The position numbers were made by a program, and so were the translations under genes. Shown here in pieces: positions 32,701 to 42,287 of a DNA stretch of 64,000 bases (positions within the stretch are counted from its first letter, which is position 1; each line of letters opens with the position of its first letter). The stretch covers positions 1,922,001 through 1,986,000 of the forward strand of contig CM057145.1 in the NCBI GenBank assembly GCA_029964075.1, given 5' to 3'. The stretch comes from Patiria pectinifera (lineage: Eukaryota; Echinodermata; Asteroidea; Valvatida; Asterinidae). Under the pieces are notes generated by a model, which was not told where the DNA came from, ran no database searches, and saw only the letters and a list, made by a program, of their open reading frames with translations.

Positions 32701-34150
32701 TTTACGTGGACCCACATTAAAAGCTGTTAATGACAAAGCCAAACCGGTAACGAAGCCGAGCTTTGAAAAAGGGCCATCATGTGTATTTTCAGCCCACTGG
32801 CGGTTACCTGACCTACAATTTAGACGTCAGGGTGTCAGGGAATTGTCAGGTCAGGGAACCAGACTAGTGAATACGCCGTAGGCGGGGTTACGTCATAAAC
32901 CGCCGAGGTCACGCGTTGCCGAAGTCAGGCGTTCCACATAAACCCTGACCTTACGTATAGCGATAGCAAGGGGCCCATTTTCATCAAATTTTCATCCGTT
33001 TGGAAGTAAAAATAACGGGCATCTGTCACGTTCTTAGTGATGAATACAGTCAGCTACGAAGCACTGTGCCATTTTCCCAGCCTTATTTTGTTCTTAATGT
33101 CTGGGATATCTCAACTAGAAAATGTTAACCTAAACCGCCCAATTAAAATGGCGGACGAGATATTGTGTGGAACGATCCCTATTGGAGACGACCCCGCGTG
33201 AATTATTCATGTAAATTTGAAAAACCCAGAATCCCAAATGATGTCAAATTTTGACAATTCTATTTTCATGTTTTAAATTCTATTTTTATTTGAAGGCAAA
33301 CAAGTGAATATCGGAACAAGCGACCATGGTTCTATCGGTAAGTGTGATTCCGTGTGTTTACTCTCACATCGACAGAATGATCATCAGTTGTTTTGTAAAT
33401 TACTAGAGGGATGCCGCGCTTTGCCCGGCACCCGCTAGCAGGATGGAGTCATATACTAATGTTTACTGTAACCTCAGTTGGCATGTTGACCCAAGTGGGC
33501 GTGGTAATTCCTTGGTGAATCAATTTTTATCCCATTTCTCATCATCAATGTTGTGTTTACCAATACGTTTCAGTATGATCTGTTTGATTTTTTGTGAGAG
33601 AAATTGTGTTATTTTCCTCCTTCCTTCCCCTTTATTGACGTGGGTATGGTCCGCTACACATGCAGCGATTTCACTGTCCTCTGAAGTCACAGTTGGCACG
33701 TGAAAAAAAATGTATTGATTTGTTTTGTTTTGCTTAGACGGCAAATTTGGTGTTTTTTTTTACTACAACATAACCTCTGTGAAAACACACCGAAATGTAT
33801 TGCACGGCCATTATGGTTCAACAGTTTGAGGTTGTCGCAACGCTCTTTATCTACGGCTCTGGTCTAAATGTATGCACAGCGCCACCAAGTGTCAGAAACC
33901 CCGGTAACAAAATCCTTGGAACATTTCCAAGCCAAGTTGCTACTTTACTCAATCGGCTTTCCTCCTTTTTCAACTGAACGTCGCAGGTCTTTCCTTGCGG
34001 GAAGTAGGAAACCATGAAGCCCAGTTCATAATCCAAGATGGCGACTACTCTGACACGTATTGCGACTCGGCGCATCCTACCACCGCATCAAACATCGGTG
34101 AATCTTGCTCAGAGGATCAACAAAATCATCCCTTTATTTGCCAGATGTAA
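23376..34150 (+). CDS. C-type lectin gene with LamG-like and Ig-like exons placed between the lectin halves
   Basis: Exons 23376-23700, 30049-30774, 31269-31592, 33296-33337 and 33987-34150. All internal joins are phase 1. Joining all five gives 527 codons including stop. Skipping the LamG and Ig exons gives 177 codons, a usual size for a small secreted lectin. The first exon holds a signal peptide and the first half of a C-type lectin domain through the WIGL-like FIWLE. The last exon holds the closing Cys pattern ending FICQM. The middle exons are a complete LamG/concanavalin-like module (~242 residues) and an Ig-like module (~108 residues). Which combination is used cannot be seen from DNA. 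No EPN, QPD or WND sugar-binding motif is evident, so calcium-dependent sugar binding is doubtful. A poly(A) signal follows at 34372. Confidence 0.68.
24030..24615 (+). repeat. Dispersed repeat G, copy 2
   Basis: Same family as 12395-12965: AAAGGGCCCATGACAT at the left, then AGATGAGGGCGCTCTTGCTG and TCATTGGCTTAATGTCATG. It lies in the intron after the first lectin exon. Confidence 0.75.
25080..28960 (+). repeat. Long degenerate tandem array rich in TGACGTCA
   Basis: Blocks recur every ~0.6-1.4 kb: CACTTTTGGCATTCATCTTT (25079, variants at 26511 and 27719), TTTAATCTTTGAAA followed by CAATATAAAATC (25218, 25812, 26638, 27209), ATCACGTGACCCTT (25330, 25920, 26734), CGGAAGTGCCTTATAAT and a CCCTCTTGCGGCAGGT segment. 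At least a dozen perfect TGACGTCA palindromes occur, some in pairs. No coding frame persists between units. A SINE sits inside it at 27917-28235. Confidence 0.75.
27917..28235 (+). mobile_element. tRNA-derived SINE with (ATT)n tail, copy 1
   Basis: A-box-like GGCTTGTGCGTAAAGCGC near 27936 and a perfect B box GGTTCGAATCC at 27974. The body contains GAGGGTTTTTCTCCGGGC and GATCTCAGGCTGTGCTCCGT and ends in AGCCTCCCAAATTATTATT. An inverted second copy is at 41045-41370. Confidence 0.88.
28961..30042. other. Intron before the LamG exon
   Basis: Mostly AT-rich unrecognised DNA. Around 29700-29890 there are repeated, partly inverted CGACCGATCGCG-like phrases (ATCGGTCGATCATGACGAT, CCGATCGCGCATATCGACCG), perhaps a small degraded foldback. 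No missing lectin segment was found here. Confidence 0.4.
30049..30774 (+). CDS. Lectin gene, LamG/concanavalin A-like exon
   Basis: A single 242-codon exon, phase 1-1. It shows the jelly-roll signature of LamG/pentraxin-like modules: GSYLDLGDFAG, ESVTWSIWLK, WYYLSSGGQTGRARGIAFMY, EWFHLAFTAD, LQVFVNGEKV, LYIGMSN and YSNLVVFDGLLSSQQITNLY. A pair of tandem acceptors, TTTCAG at 30037-30042 and again at 30043-30048, allows a two-residue NAGNAG-like choice in the same phase. An open frame runs back to 29979, but it has no signal peptide, so this is not a first exon. Confidence 0.85.
30900..31225 (+). repeat. Trinucleotide repeat (GTT/GCT/GGT)n
   Basis: About 325 bases of interrupted GTT, GCT and GGT triplets with strong strand asymmetry (G+T on the + strand). 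The open frames it creates (poly-Val/Leu, Gly/Cys or, on the other strand, His/Asn/Gln) are artefacts. It ends ~40 bases before the Ig-exon acceptor. Confidence 0.9.
31269..31592 (+). CDS. Lectin gene, Ig-like exon
   Basis: A 108-codon exon, phase 1-1, after TTTGTGTAG. It has the Ig pattern IRFNC, then ITWSV ten residues on, and LVACTT near the end, giving the Cys-Trp-Cys core. Sequons NFT, NCT, NIS and NAS are present. It follows a long trinucleotide repeat that fills much of the preceding intron. Confidence 0.78.
31593..33295. other. Intron between the Ig exon and the microexon
   Basis: Mostly AT-rich with no exon accepted. It holds a C-run near 32597, an A-run near 32665 and a short AGTCTGGTTCCC-type foldback end at ~32790-32872. 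Confidence 0.5.
32790..32872. repeat. AGTCTGGTTCCCTGACC-type terminus
   Basis: GGCGGTTACCTGACCTACAA and then GTCAGGTCAGGGAACCAGAC match the right end of the 15746-17090 element. No matching left end lies within a few kb. Confidence 0.65.
33296..33337 (+). CDS. Lectin gene, 14-codon microexon
   Basis: GKQVNIGTSDHGSI, phase 1-1, between a T-rich tract ending GAAG and the donor CG|GTAAGT. It would fill part of the loop between the FIWLE strand and the terminal lectin segment. Because it is so short its reality rests on splice sites and phase only. Confidence 0.45.
33987..34150 (+). CDS. Lectin gene, terminal exon (end of lectin domain)
   Basis: The phase-1 acceptor after CTTTCCTCCTTTTTCAACTG...CGCAG opens a frame of 54 codons ending TAA. 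The Cys spacing C-x14-C-x10-C, closing with FICQM and stop, matches the end of C-type lectin domains (C...C....FIC). The usual W-N-D before the penultimate Cys is not seen. Confidence 0.66.
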
Positions 34151-34371
34151 ACGCATTTTTCAGCTAGGAAGTATGAACAAGGGTAGTTGTTTTCACTGAT
34201 ATCGTTGGACAACAACATGCATCTCAAAAAAAAAAAGGCACACAAAATTGTCCAGGTCACGAAAAATACTGGCCCAAAGTGTCCTAAACTGACTCATTCT
34301 CAAATCTTAATTCGCACAGTCGAAGTTAAAACACTGAACTTGCACACATTTCCACAACAGTGCGAGTCAAA

Positions 34372-34377
34372 AATAAA
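34372..34377 (+). promoter_or_regulatory. Poly(A) signal AATAAA of the lectin gene
   Basis: A canonical AATAAA lies 222 bases after the lectin stop codon. It is the first such hexamer downstream, which supports ending the gene at 34150. Confidence 0.55.
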
Positions 34378-34389
34378 ATGACCGAGTCA

Positions 34390-35729
34390 GAGAATATATA
34401 TATAAAAAACATATGATTCGCTCCATTAAATAAACAATAACACAGGAATGCAGTACAGGCTATTTTTTGACTAGTATAACTGTAACCATTTCACGTAATT
34501 TGCATACTATAATCATAAGTTATCTCTATTTTAATATACATGTACCACAAAATTCAGCCGCTCATCACCGATTGTTTACCGATACGCATTGATGAATACA
34601 TGTTATAGTTTAAGTACAATGAACCATTTGAGTTTTCCTACCTTCATCAATGAATGAAAACTCGCAAAGGAAAATCGACAAAAATCACCATCATCATTTC
34701 TGAGAAAGACTGGATTTGTTCCCCCCAAACAAAAACTTACCGAACAATTATGTTTCACACTTGACTAAAATTATTACAACCTCACTTGTGTGTGAATTCA
34801 TGCGTAATCTCTGGTTCTCAATCAGCCTAAAACCTTCAAAACATTTACAATAATAATGGACAGCTGTAAAAAAGAAAAGAAAAAAAAGAAGAAGTTATTT
34901 TAGTAAAACATGCATAACATCTGATAACAAGGGTCGATTTCTGTATATTTTATTCAAATGAGTGAAACAACAGGCTCGTTTAGTGCATGCTTTATTGGTG
35001 TATCAAATTTAATTGTTTTTTTTTTCTTATTTGTTATTAATTCTCAGTGGTCAATTCTGTTAGACCCACTCTGATATATTAATGTGTTTTGTGCACAAAC
35101 CGTCGCAACAGCTGACGTAATAAAGTGACTTAACCCTAAAAGGGCCGGTGGCGGAATCCGTCCCCTCTCAACTTTTTCCGCGATACCCTTGCAAAAAACA
35201 ATTCCGGACCCGAGCTTTCCTAACTTTTAAGCCTCAGTCGAGTCTTACGCGTCTTTTGATACCAAAAACATAAAATTTCAACCGTGGGTTACCGCGCAGC
35301 GATTTTTTTTTCTCAAACTGAATTTCCCCTTATGTTGTGTACACAAAGCATAACAACCATTGGTGCTTATCAATAGTTAAGTAGCCGATAATTCCAAAAC
35401 CCTTAAACCCATAGTCATGGGATTTCTTGGGTATGTTCATAGATTAAGTTGTTACACCAAGTTTCAAATGTTTTTGTCACTAAATGGCAGGAATCCGTCC
35501 CCGGGTGTGAGATGGTCAAAATAACCCAGCTCCTTTATAGTTAAAGCGTTTGAAAATGCTTTAAAACGTTTCAGAATCAAACGAATTGTTAATATATATT
35601 TTCAACAAATTTCATTTTGCCTTTAAGTAGTTTAAGTCTCGTATTAATCCGTTTGTAATTTTGTAACAGTTATTGCACCTTATCTATTGTTCTCGAAAAT
35701 TAAGTAAAATGCTTCTAGATTAGTGTCCT
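34390..35729. other. Intergenic, no gene recognised
   Basis: AT-rich sequence between the convergent lectin and MAM genes. The phrase GGAATCCGTCCCC occurs at ~35153 and again at ~35489, perhaps part of an unclassified repeat. No coding or RNA feature is supported. Confidence 0.5.
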
Positions 35730-36095
35730 AATTCGGGCGATTCACAATGCAGTGCGCCACCAAGAGTTTGCCACGGAGAGTTATTTTTCTCCAGTGCATT
35801 GTGGGAGATGGTCGACAAATTCGCAGCGCGGGACATTTAAAATCGTTAGTTTTTCCGGTCAGTGGTTTTCGAAAGCGTATGATTCGAGGCTCTGTTTGCC
35901 CATTTCTTTTCTTCTTATCAATATGGTGTTTTTTGGTAAGGCGGCAGAACGCTATGCCCCAATCTTTGACATATAAGCTCAAGTTGTCTACCGACATTCA
36001 TTCAAATGGGCCATGTTTTGTCGACCGTAAACTTTAAAAATTGACTCTCCGTGGCAAACTCTTGGTGGCGCACTGCATTGTGAATCGCCCGAATT
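35730..36095. mobile_element. MITE family K, complete copy
   Basis: Inverted ends AATTCGGGCGATTCACAATG and the inverse CATTGTGAATCGCCCGAATT, each continuing through CAGTGCGCCACCAAGAGTTT. The length is ~366 bp. Further copies lie at 37388-37739, 47216-47375 (half), 49250-49617 and 50707-51058. Open frames inside (for example MRHQEFATES) are shared MITE sequence, not proteins. Confidence 0.88.
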
Positions 36096-36203
36096 GGATG
36101 AAGTTTCACAATTGTTGACACGTACATAACAGCAATAGATGGTGATATTATATTGTGTATAGTAATGGTTAAACATGTTTGAGCATTTACGTGTGTATTA
36201 TTA

Positions 36204-36935
36204 AGGGAATACATGTGTGCTTGGGAGGTGTTAAAAACTATATGTTTAAAACTGGCCGGAGTCTGCAGTGCTGGCCGAGGGTAATTATAAGCACACCAGA
36301 CTCCATTCAGAAATACCTTTTCGGTCAAAAACTCAAAACTTTTCGGTCCAAAAGTCAACATAAGTCGAAAATTAAAAAGGTCCAACGATTTTGTTCAACA
36401 ATTTTTACTTTCTGTTGTTCGTAACACCTCTCTAGCTTTATAATGGAGCGTCCAGCTCGCGAGTAAGACAATTCCTTTTTATGCAGATAGACAACTCCTT
36501 TTCTGGAGATAAGCGCGCGTCGCGCGTACTGCGCGTTGACGCGCAGATGCAGCTTTAGTGAGTGCGTTGTAAATTAAGGACTATAAATTGTAGTATAGAC
36601 CGCTTGCAGACGCGTTCGATAATTGACGCGCGAAGGTGCGCGACGCCATGTTGTGGGACAAAATGTGCATGGATAGATATGCGCTTGTCCCACAACATGG
36701 CGTCGCGCGCCTTCGCGCGTCGATAATCGAACGCGTCTGCAAGCGGTCTATTGCGCATGCCTACGTGAGGATGGTAAACGTTCGACCAATAAAACAGTTA
36801 AAGGCACTGGATTTCATAGGAATCTAAATTTCATGTGACACTGGAAAAGTGATTGAGACCAGCAAGACCGGCCGCGTGATGGGCTCTCGATCAATGGGAA
36901 TGGGCTAATAACTGTCTTAGGCATTTATGAATATT
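36204..36935 (+). mobile_element. Element J, copy 2, with a nested palindrome
   Basis: Shares with 19546-20225 GGGAATACATGTGTGCT, CGGTCCAAAAGTC, CTCGCGAGTAAGA, CCTACGTGAGGATGGTAAAC and AGGCATTTATGAATAT. The long hairpin end is reduced in this copy. A 155-bp palindrome interrupts it at 36596-36750. Confidence 0.75.
36596..36750. mobile_element. Near-perfect 155-bp palindromic MITE, TA-flanked
   Basis: TAGACCGCTTGCAGACGCGT is inverted at the right end (ACGCGTCTGCAAGCGGTCTA). The arms of ~65 bases meet around GACAAAATGTGCATGGATAG. Comparison with the empty site in copy 1 of element J shows that it is an insertion. TA at both borders suggests a Tc1/mariner-type event. Confidence 0.8.
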
Positions 36936-37387
36936 AATTTATGCTTATCGTAAGTATTCACTTGCTGCTTTCGTGTATAAATGAACTATGAGAACCTAGC
37001 GATTTGAAAGGCGATACTTTGTAGATTTTAATTACTTCATGTTTCGATTCAAGGAGCCAAAGGCACTCTGTGCTTGCTTGATGAATCTCAAATTTAACCT
37101 GGCGCTTTCCCAGGCGAAGCTTACTACACGAGTGAAACAAGCCGCTGAGACCAGCATCGAACAATAAGGGAATATAGTGTGAGGGTGTTGTTATATCATC
37201 TGGTTTAAAATTGTTCTATGGAATATCCCCTTGCACAGCATGCGTCTATTATGTGGCCTATTATGATAATGTGGGGTATTAATTTGCAAAACAAGACTAC
37301 GTCTTCACCCAGCAATTCTGAACATTCTGGGCGCCTTCTATCGGGTCTTCAGTAACCTGATGCAGTCTGATTTTGCATTATCAATTC

Positions 37388-37739
37388 AAGCGTTTCACAA
37401 TGCAGTGCGCCACCAAAAGTTTGCCGTGGAGAGTCCATTAATCAAGTTTACGGTCGACAAAACATGGCCCATTTGAACGAGTAGACTACGAGCTAATTTT
37501 TGTTATAAATTGGGGCATAGCGTTCAGCCGCCTTACAAAAAAAACTCCGTATTGATAAAAGGCATAGAAAAGGGCAAACAGATATTGGAATCATGCTTAC
37601 GAAACTAATGACTAGAAAAAAACTAACAATTTCAAATGTCCGCGCTGCGAATGTGTCGACTATTTCCCACAATGCACCGGGAAAAAAACTCTCCGTGGCA
37701 AACTCTTGGTGGCGCACTGTATTGTGAAACGCCGGAATT
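37388..37739. mobile_element. MITE family K, second copy
   Basis: GTTTCACAATGCAGTGCGCC on the left and the inverse GGCGCACTGTATTGTGAAAC on the right. The interior matches the inverted interior of the 35730 copy (ACGGTCGACAAAACATGGCC). Confidence 0.82.
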
Positions 37740-37844
37740 GCCCAATTTGCTCGCATGTCAGTGACGCTCGCGTGGCAGTGGCTATTCCACAGCCAACCGT
37801 CCCATTTTTGTTCAAAACATATTTCAATGTTGGTCTTTGCCCTT

Positions 37845-37925
37845 CTCCGACGTATAAACACTGTATACTCAGCGTGTAACCTCCCGAGTGAAAGTTGGAA
37901 AAGATCACTCTGGTGGGACAAAACG
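37845..37925 (-). repeat. Fragment of the tRNA-like repeat seen at 60.0-60.5 kb
   Basis: CACTGTATACTCAGCGTGTA, then ACCTCCCGAGTGAAAGTTGG, matches the arms at 60012-60530. The tRNA-like head is missing. Confidence 0.6.
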
Positions 37926-38249
37926 TATTTTGTGTTCACAGAATCGCAATGATGTATTAAACGGTACTGGCATCTGTTTTTTGGAATTTCCTCTCTTTAA
38001 ATAATGGAAGAAATGCGTGACAATGTCCTCGTGTTATGTGTGCAGCTCCATTGTCAAACATGCAAATGGTAGCCAAGCGAAACGATTAAACAGTACAGAC
38101 AAAATACCTTTCAGGAAACGGGGGTTTGTTTGTTTATATTGGTTTATTTTCATTCAACTCGTGGCCCTCAGGCCAAATTGTAAGAATGTTACAATATAAA
38201 AACATTACAAAAACTTACACAACAATATAGTTCAAATATGAAAAAGAAA

Positions 38250-38440
38250 AAAAAAATCCCCAGGTTTGGGGATTTTGATATGGATGGTACACCCTGCTAG
38301 GGGTCTGGGAGTGTGCGGACCCAGAACATTTTGAAATTTATTACGATTTATCCTGCATTCTACGGCAATTTGAGAATAATTCGAGAATACAGTTGGGAAC
38401 TTCAGCATTCAATTTATTATTTGTAGCCCTGTTTTAAGAG
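38250..38440 (+). repeat. Dispersed repeat, pair with 50230-50390
   Basis: Shared phrases: GGGGTCTGGG, TTTTGAAAT, CTACGGCAAT, GAGAAT and AACTTCAGCATTC. The 50 kb copy differs by many substitutions. Identity is unknown. Confidence 0.5.
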
Positions 38441-39292
38441 TTTCATGACATCAATCAGGGGCAGAAAGATGCGCAAGGCTCGAGGCTAATTCAGACTTTA
38501 AAACAAAAACTGCGAATTGCAAACTGTAAAAAAATATACACATTGATGCGTGCTTCAAAACAATTATAATCAGCTGTCAATCAAGACGCATTCTCTTTTT
38601 CTATTGTCAGTTTCTGTGTGTGCCATATTTGCTAGTTTTACTATCCAACCGATCTGAACAAGTACATTTTTTATGAATTTCAAACTTGAATAAATAACCA
38701 ATACATTTTTTTTATTGTGGTGTATTTCCAGAAAGGTCAAACAACAGGTATTTTAAATTTAGATAATTCATCGTCAAAAACCATGTGTGGTTTACTGCTT
38801 TGATTTGTGACCTGCTTTTGTTTTGCATGGCTGGGGTTACCCTACGCATAGACGACGTGAACTTTATTGGATCACAATTTACCCTTCTTTGGTGGTAACA
38901 ATAATTGCCTTTGCCCAACCGTCCGTGACCTACAAGGCTATACAATTACCGGTTACTTACTGGGTTTTAGTCTCACGGGTCCCTTACAATAGCCGCTAAT
39001 TTAGGTCAATTTGTGTGTGTGTGTATTCTCATTGGAGCCCCATTGATCCATTCTCGCACAGTAACACATGGATGAAATGCACTCTAGACATTTCCATAAT
39101 TACCAAGGACAAGTCCCTATCTTGACAAATGTTATCAGATACCTGAATAAAAAGTGAACCAGTCTATACCATACGGGGAGTTCGCATGATTTGCTGGCCT
39201 CGGCCTCGCCCCATAGGGTAAGGTAAAATAGTATTTGTTCAATACTTTGTGGTCACAGAAGCGTAAGCTGATAAAATAGAAAGTACTGGCAA

Positions 39293-39324
<32 letters not shown>

Positions 39325-40004
39325 TTTCTCTCTTTGAAATAAAACAAATTCCAGTCCTGTTTGATAGTGGCCTCGTGCATTGCGTGCAGCTCCATTCGGT
39401 GGGTTATGCTAGTGTAATTTTCCTCGGCTTTATGTGTGCGAGCAGAGACAGTGTCAGCATTGTAAACACAAACATTGTTTGTTAATTTAGTGTTTATAGG
39501 TCACATAATTCAGGGGCTGAGAAAACTAGGACACAGGTCGAGCGCTCGCGTCTGTATACAAAAGGCACATTCAGAACGGGGTTCAGACGGAGTGAAAATA
39601 GAGCTTTGACTCGTGTCATTTCAGTCCGATTTCCAGAAATTTATTTCAATCAGTACATTTACGGTTACATTTACGGATTACATTTGCGGGTTACACGTGT
39701 GGGCTGCAATTACCAATTAAACCAGTTTCTTTAGATAATATCTATATTTATGTAAGCGGCAATATATGTAAATTGTAGAGGTGATTATACAGCGAATAAA
39801 ACAAGTAACAGAGTGATTGTCCCTGCACAGAATTAAACTGTCCTTTTGTCCATTATTGTATCCTTATTATTGCGTGAACCCAAGAGATTAACAATCAACT
39901 ACAAATCGGTGGAAAATTGCTCCCAAAACGAATCCATGTTGCTCATGCCCTAGATCGCTCTGACGATCTCCGCAGTTCCGACAGGTATAACAGGGAATCA
40001 AGCC
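38441..40004. other. Intergenic, little recognised
   Basis: No gene. A long T-run lies at 39294-39321. From ~39650 the sequence GGTTACATTTACGGATTACA repeats a short GGATTACATTT motif and then leads towards a possible retroelement primer-binding site at ~40020. Confidence 0.4.
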
Positions 40005-40045
40005 GAGATCCGCCACAAATGGTGTCGGAAGTGGGATGCTTGATT
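39600..40045 (+). mobile_element. Possible LTR-retroelement fossil (primer-binding-site-like sequence)
   Basis: At 40019-40036 TGGTGTCGGAAGTGGGAT is complementary to a tRNA-Leu type 3' end (…CCGACACCA). This is the usual layout just downstream of a 5' LTR in Gypsy- and BEL-type elements. The sequence before it could be an LTR, but I cannot place its start, and no gag or pol frame is recognised after it. If real, it is an old, broken, truncated copy. Confidence 0.3.
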
Positions 40046-41044
40046 TGAACTGATTAGGTTGATCTCTTGTGAGTAAAGTTCATGCTGGTTTGGATATTTT
40101 CTGTGTGGTCAGTCGTCAGTCTGATTGTAAGTTGTATACGTGATCCGATACACCGTGCCCTCTGGAGACATGCACACAATAGGGAACAACAGATTGTATT
40201 CGTCTCCACAGGGCAATTTCTATCGATGAATACGTCTCCACAAGGTTTTCATGAAATAAATATATGGACTTTACTCAAAAACTAGAAATGTTCAAGGTGG
40301 GTTGATCCATCGCAAATGGAAGAGTTTTAGAAAAGGGATATTAAGTCCGAATTTCAGCCAAGGAAATTAATTCTGGTTAAAATAACAGCATTTTGAAATT
40401 ACACTTTCAAACTACAAATGTCTCCACAAGGTTACACATTTCAGTATGGTAGTTTGGTTGTTGTGTGGAATCCGTGTGGAAGTGAGAAGCTTGCGCAGAT
40501 CCGCAAGGGACAACACGAGGACTCTGTTAAGAATTAACACTGTAGTCAGCAGGACAGAAGAGAGAACTGCCCTGAAGAGTTTAGAGGAGAAATTACACAA
40601 AATATTTTTAAAAAAAATGTTGCCACCAAAGATATTTATAATGTGTTCAATATGCACAGTAGATTCTATAGTTGTAATATCAAACGAATTATTGCGGTTA
40701 GACAATAAGGCAAACAACGTATGTATAAGGCATTCAACAAGTTAACGTCATTACATATAAAGAATAACAACCAAGGTTACATTTTATTTACACATGTATA
40801 GGTTAATTCCAATCCAGCGTTTACCATCCATTTTGATTAAACATAAGCCAAATGCTAAAGGCTCTTTTGAAGCCCGTTACCGCACCTTTCGTGAGATTAG
40901 AAGATTCGCACGATGAAGATCAGCAATAAGGATAAGTTTGCGTTGAGAACACATTAAACAAATAATAATGGTGTGTGTAAGATTAAGATATTCTAACTAT
41001 GGTGGGTATAGGAGAACTAGAGGTGGTGCACATAGCATTCATTG
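40046..41044. other. Intergenic, no gene recognised
   Basis: Open frames at 40082-40285 and 40446-40745 (+) show no domain. A short inverted pair GTGCCCTCTGGAGAC/GTCTCCACAGGGC is at 40153-40213. Perhaps part of the interior of the possible retroelement fossil, which cannot be shown. Confidence 0.35.
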
Positions 41045-41370
41045 TGTGATAATAATAATATTTTGGGAGGCTAATCATCCTTACTCGCAGCTGGGATGCT
41101 GAATTGCGAAGGATGCGGCTACAACGTGGTCGGGCCGCTGGCACGTGAAGGCGCCTATGGCTGCCGGCCACATCCACCCATATATGACCACGGAGCACAG
41201 CCTGAGATCAAAAGTGTTTGATTTTGCCAGAGGGAGGAAAACCGGAGGGCCCGGAGAAAAACCCTCGTGGCACAGGAGAGAACCAACGCACAACTCTACT
41301 CACATGTGATCCGCGGCCAGGATTCGAACCGTGATCACCTTGGTGAGAGGCGAACGCTTTACGCACAAGC
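41045..41370 (-). mobile_element. tRNA-derived SINE with (ATT)n tail, copy 2 (inverted)
   Basis: The inverse complement of the 27917-28235 SINE: AATAATAATA tail, GGAGGCTAATCATCCTTACT, ACGGAGCACAGCCTGAGATC, CCCGGAGAAAAACCCTCG, and the inverse B box GGATTCGAACC. It has about 45 extra bases near 41130-41170 relative to copy 1. Confidence 0.88.
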
Positions 41371-41407
41371 AACCCATTCACCTCTCAACAAAAGAGGTTC
41401 ACATCAA

Positions 41408-41525
41408 CCAGGTAGCAGAGACGTTGTGTGGAATTGCCAACGGCAACACAAGGTTTCCCTCTCTCTTGATAACAGGATTAGAGGCATTTTGAGCTTAGGG
41501 TTACTGGTCTCAATCTGAAGAGGAA
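41408..41525 (-). repeat. Inverted fragment of a repeat also at 10935-11040
   Basis: AACCAGGTAGCAGAGACGTT and CACAAGGTTTCCCTCTCT are the inverse of sequence at ~10975-11036 (CCTTGTGTGG, CGTCGCTGCTACCTGGTT). GATTAGAGGCATTTTGAGCT continues the match. Confidence 0.6.
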
Positions 41526-42287
41526 TGTCCACAGCAAGTATGAAAGGTAAACGACTGAACTTCTGCGCTGAACGACTGAGCAGATAGCTCTCGTGTGCGC
41601 CAGTCTTTCCGCCTCCAGTTCTAAACAAGTACCCACCACCGCAGGGATCTCTCTCTCTCTCAATTCATTTCAATTTGACTTTATTATCCCTGACGGGAAA
41701 TCCCATTGGCCTTTTACATTTAAACACGTTAATGAAAAAAAAGTTACAAAATTACAAATAATATTTTACAAAAATCACAACACATGTAGCCTACTTCACT
41801 AAGAAGAAATATATATAAACAATATTAACATTGATACAGATAAAATACTGCCCATAACCTAAAAAGCCTTTTTAAATTCCATGTGGTTCCAATTAAAATC
41901 CTGTGTTATACAAACTACTCGAACAAATGTTCGGGTAATATTCACTATTTCAATCCCAGAAATAACGACGAGCAGAATGTGCACCTAAAACGTTGAATTA
42001 CCCCCAGTTCCTTTTAAGAACCACACAAATGTACACACAACAATTGTCAAATAGTGCTAACGCCAACTTACTCATTACTTCTAAAACCTCCACTTTATTG
42101 ACTATAAAAACCGTCACGCTGCATAGCAATCAAATCGACGTTGCGTACATAACTATTGCATTTGAAAATTATACCTTTTACAGTCACATAAATATCAGTA
42201 ATATAAAATTTAAAACATTGCTTTTTTTATTCAATTATAAACAATCCCAAATTCACTGACGTCATTTCCAATTTTTACTTTACGATT

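Noticed and set aside
33738-33828. Alternative last exon of the lectin gene starting DGKFGVFFYY
   Set aside because: It has a fair acceptor but reaches a stop without any lectin feature; the 33987 exon gives the expected closing Cys pattern and has a poly(A) signal behind it.
35747-36385. Frames such as MRHQEFATES on both strands, repeated near 37.5 kb
   Set aside because: The same peptide recurs because MITE family K recurs; inverted ends and no conserved codon bias.
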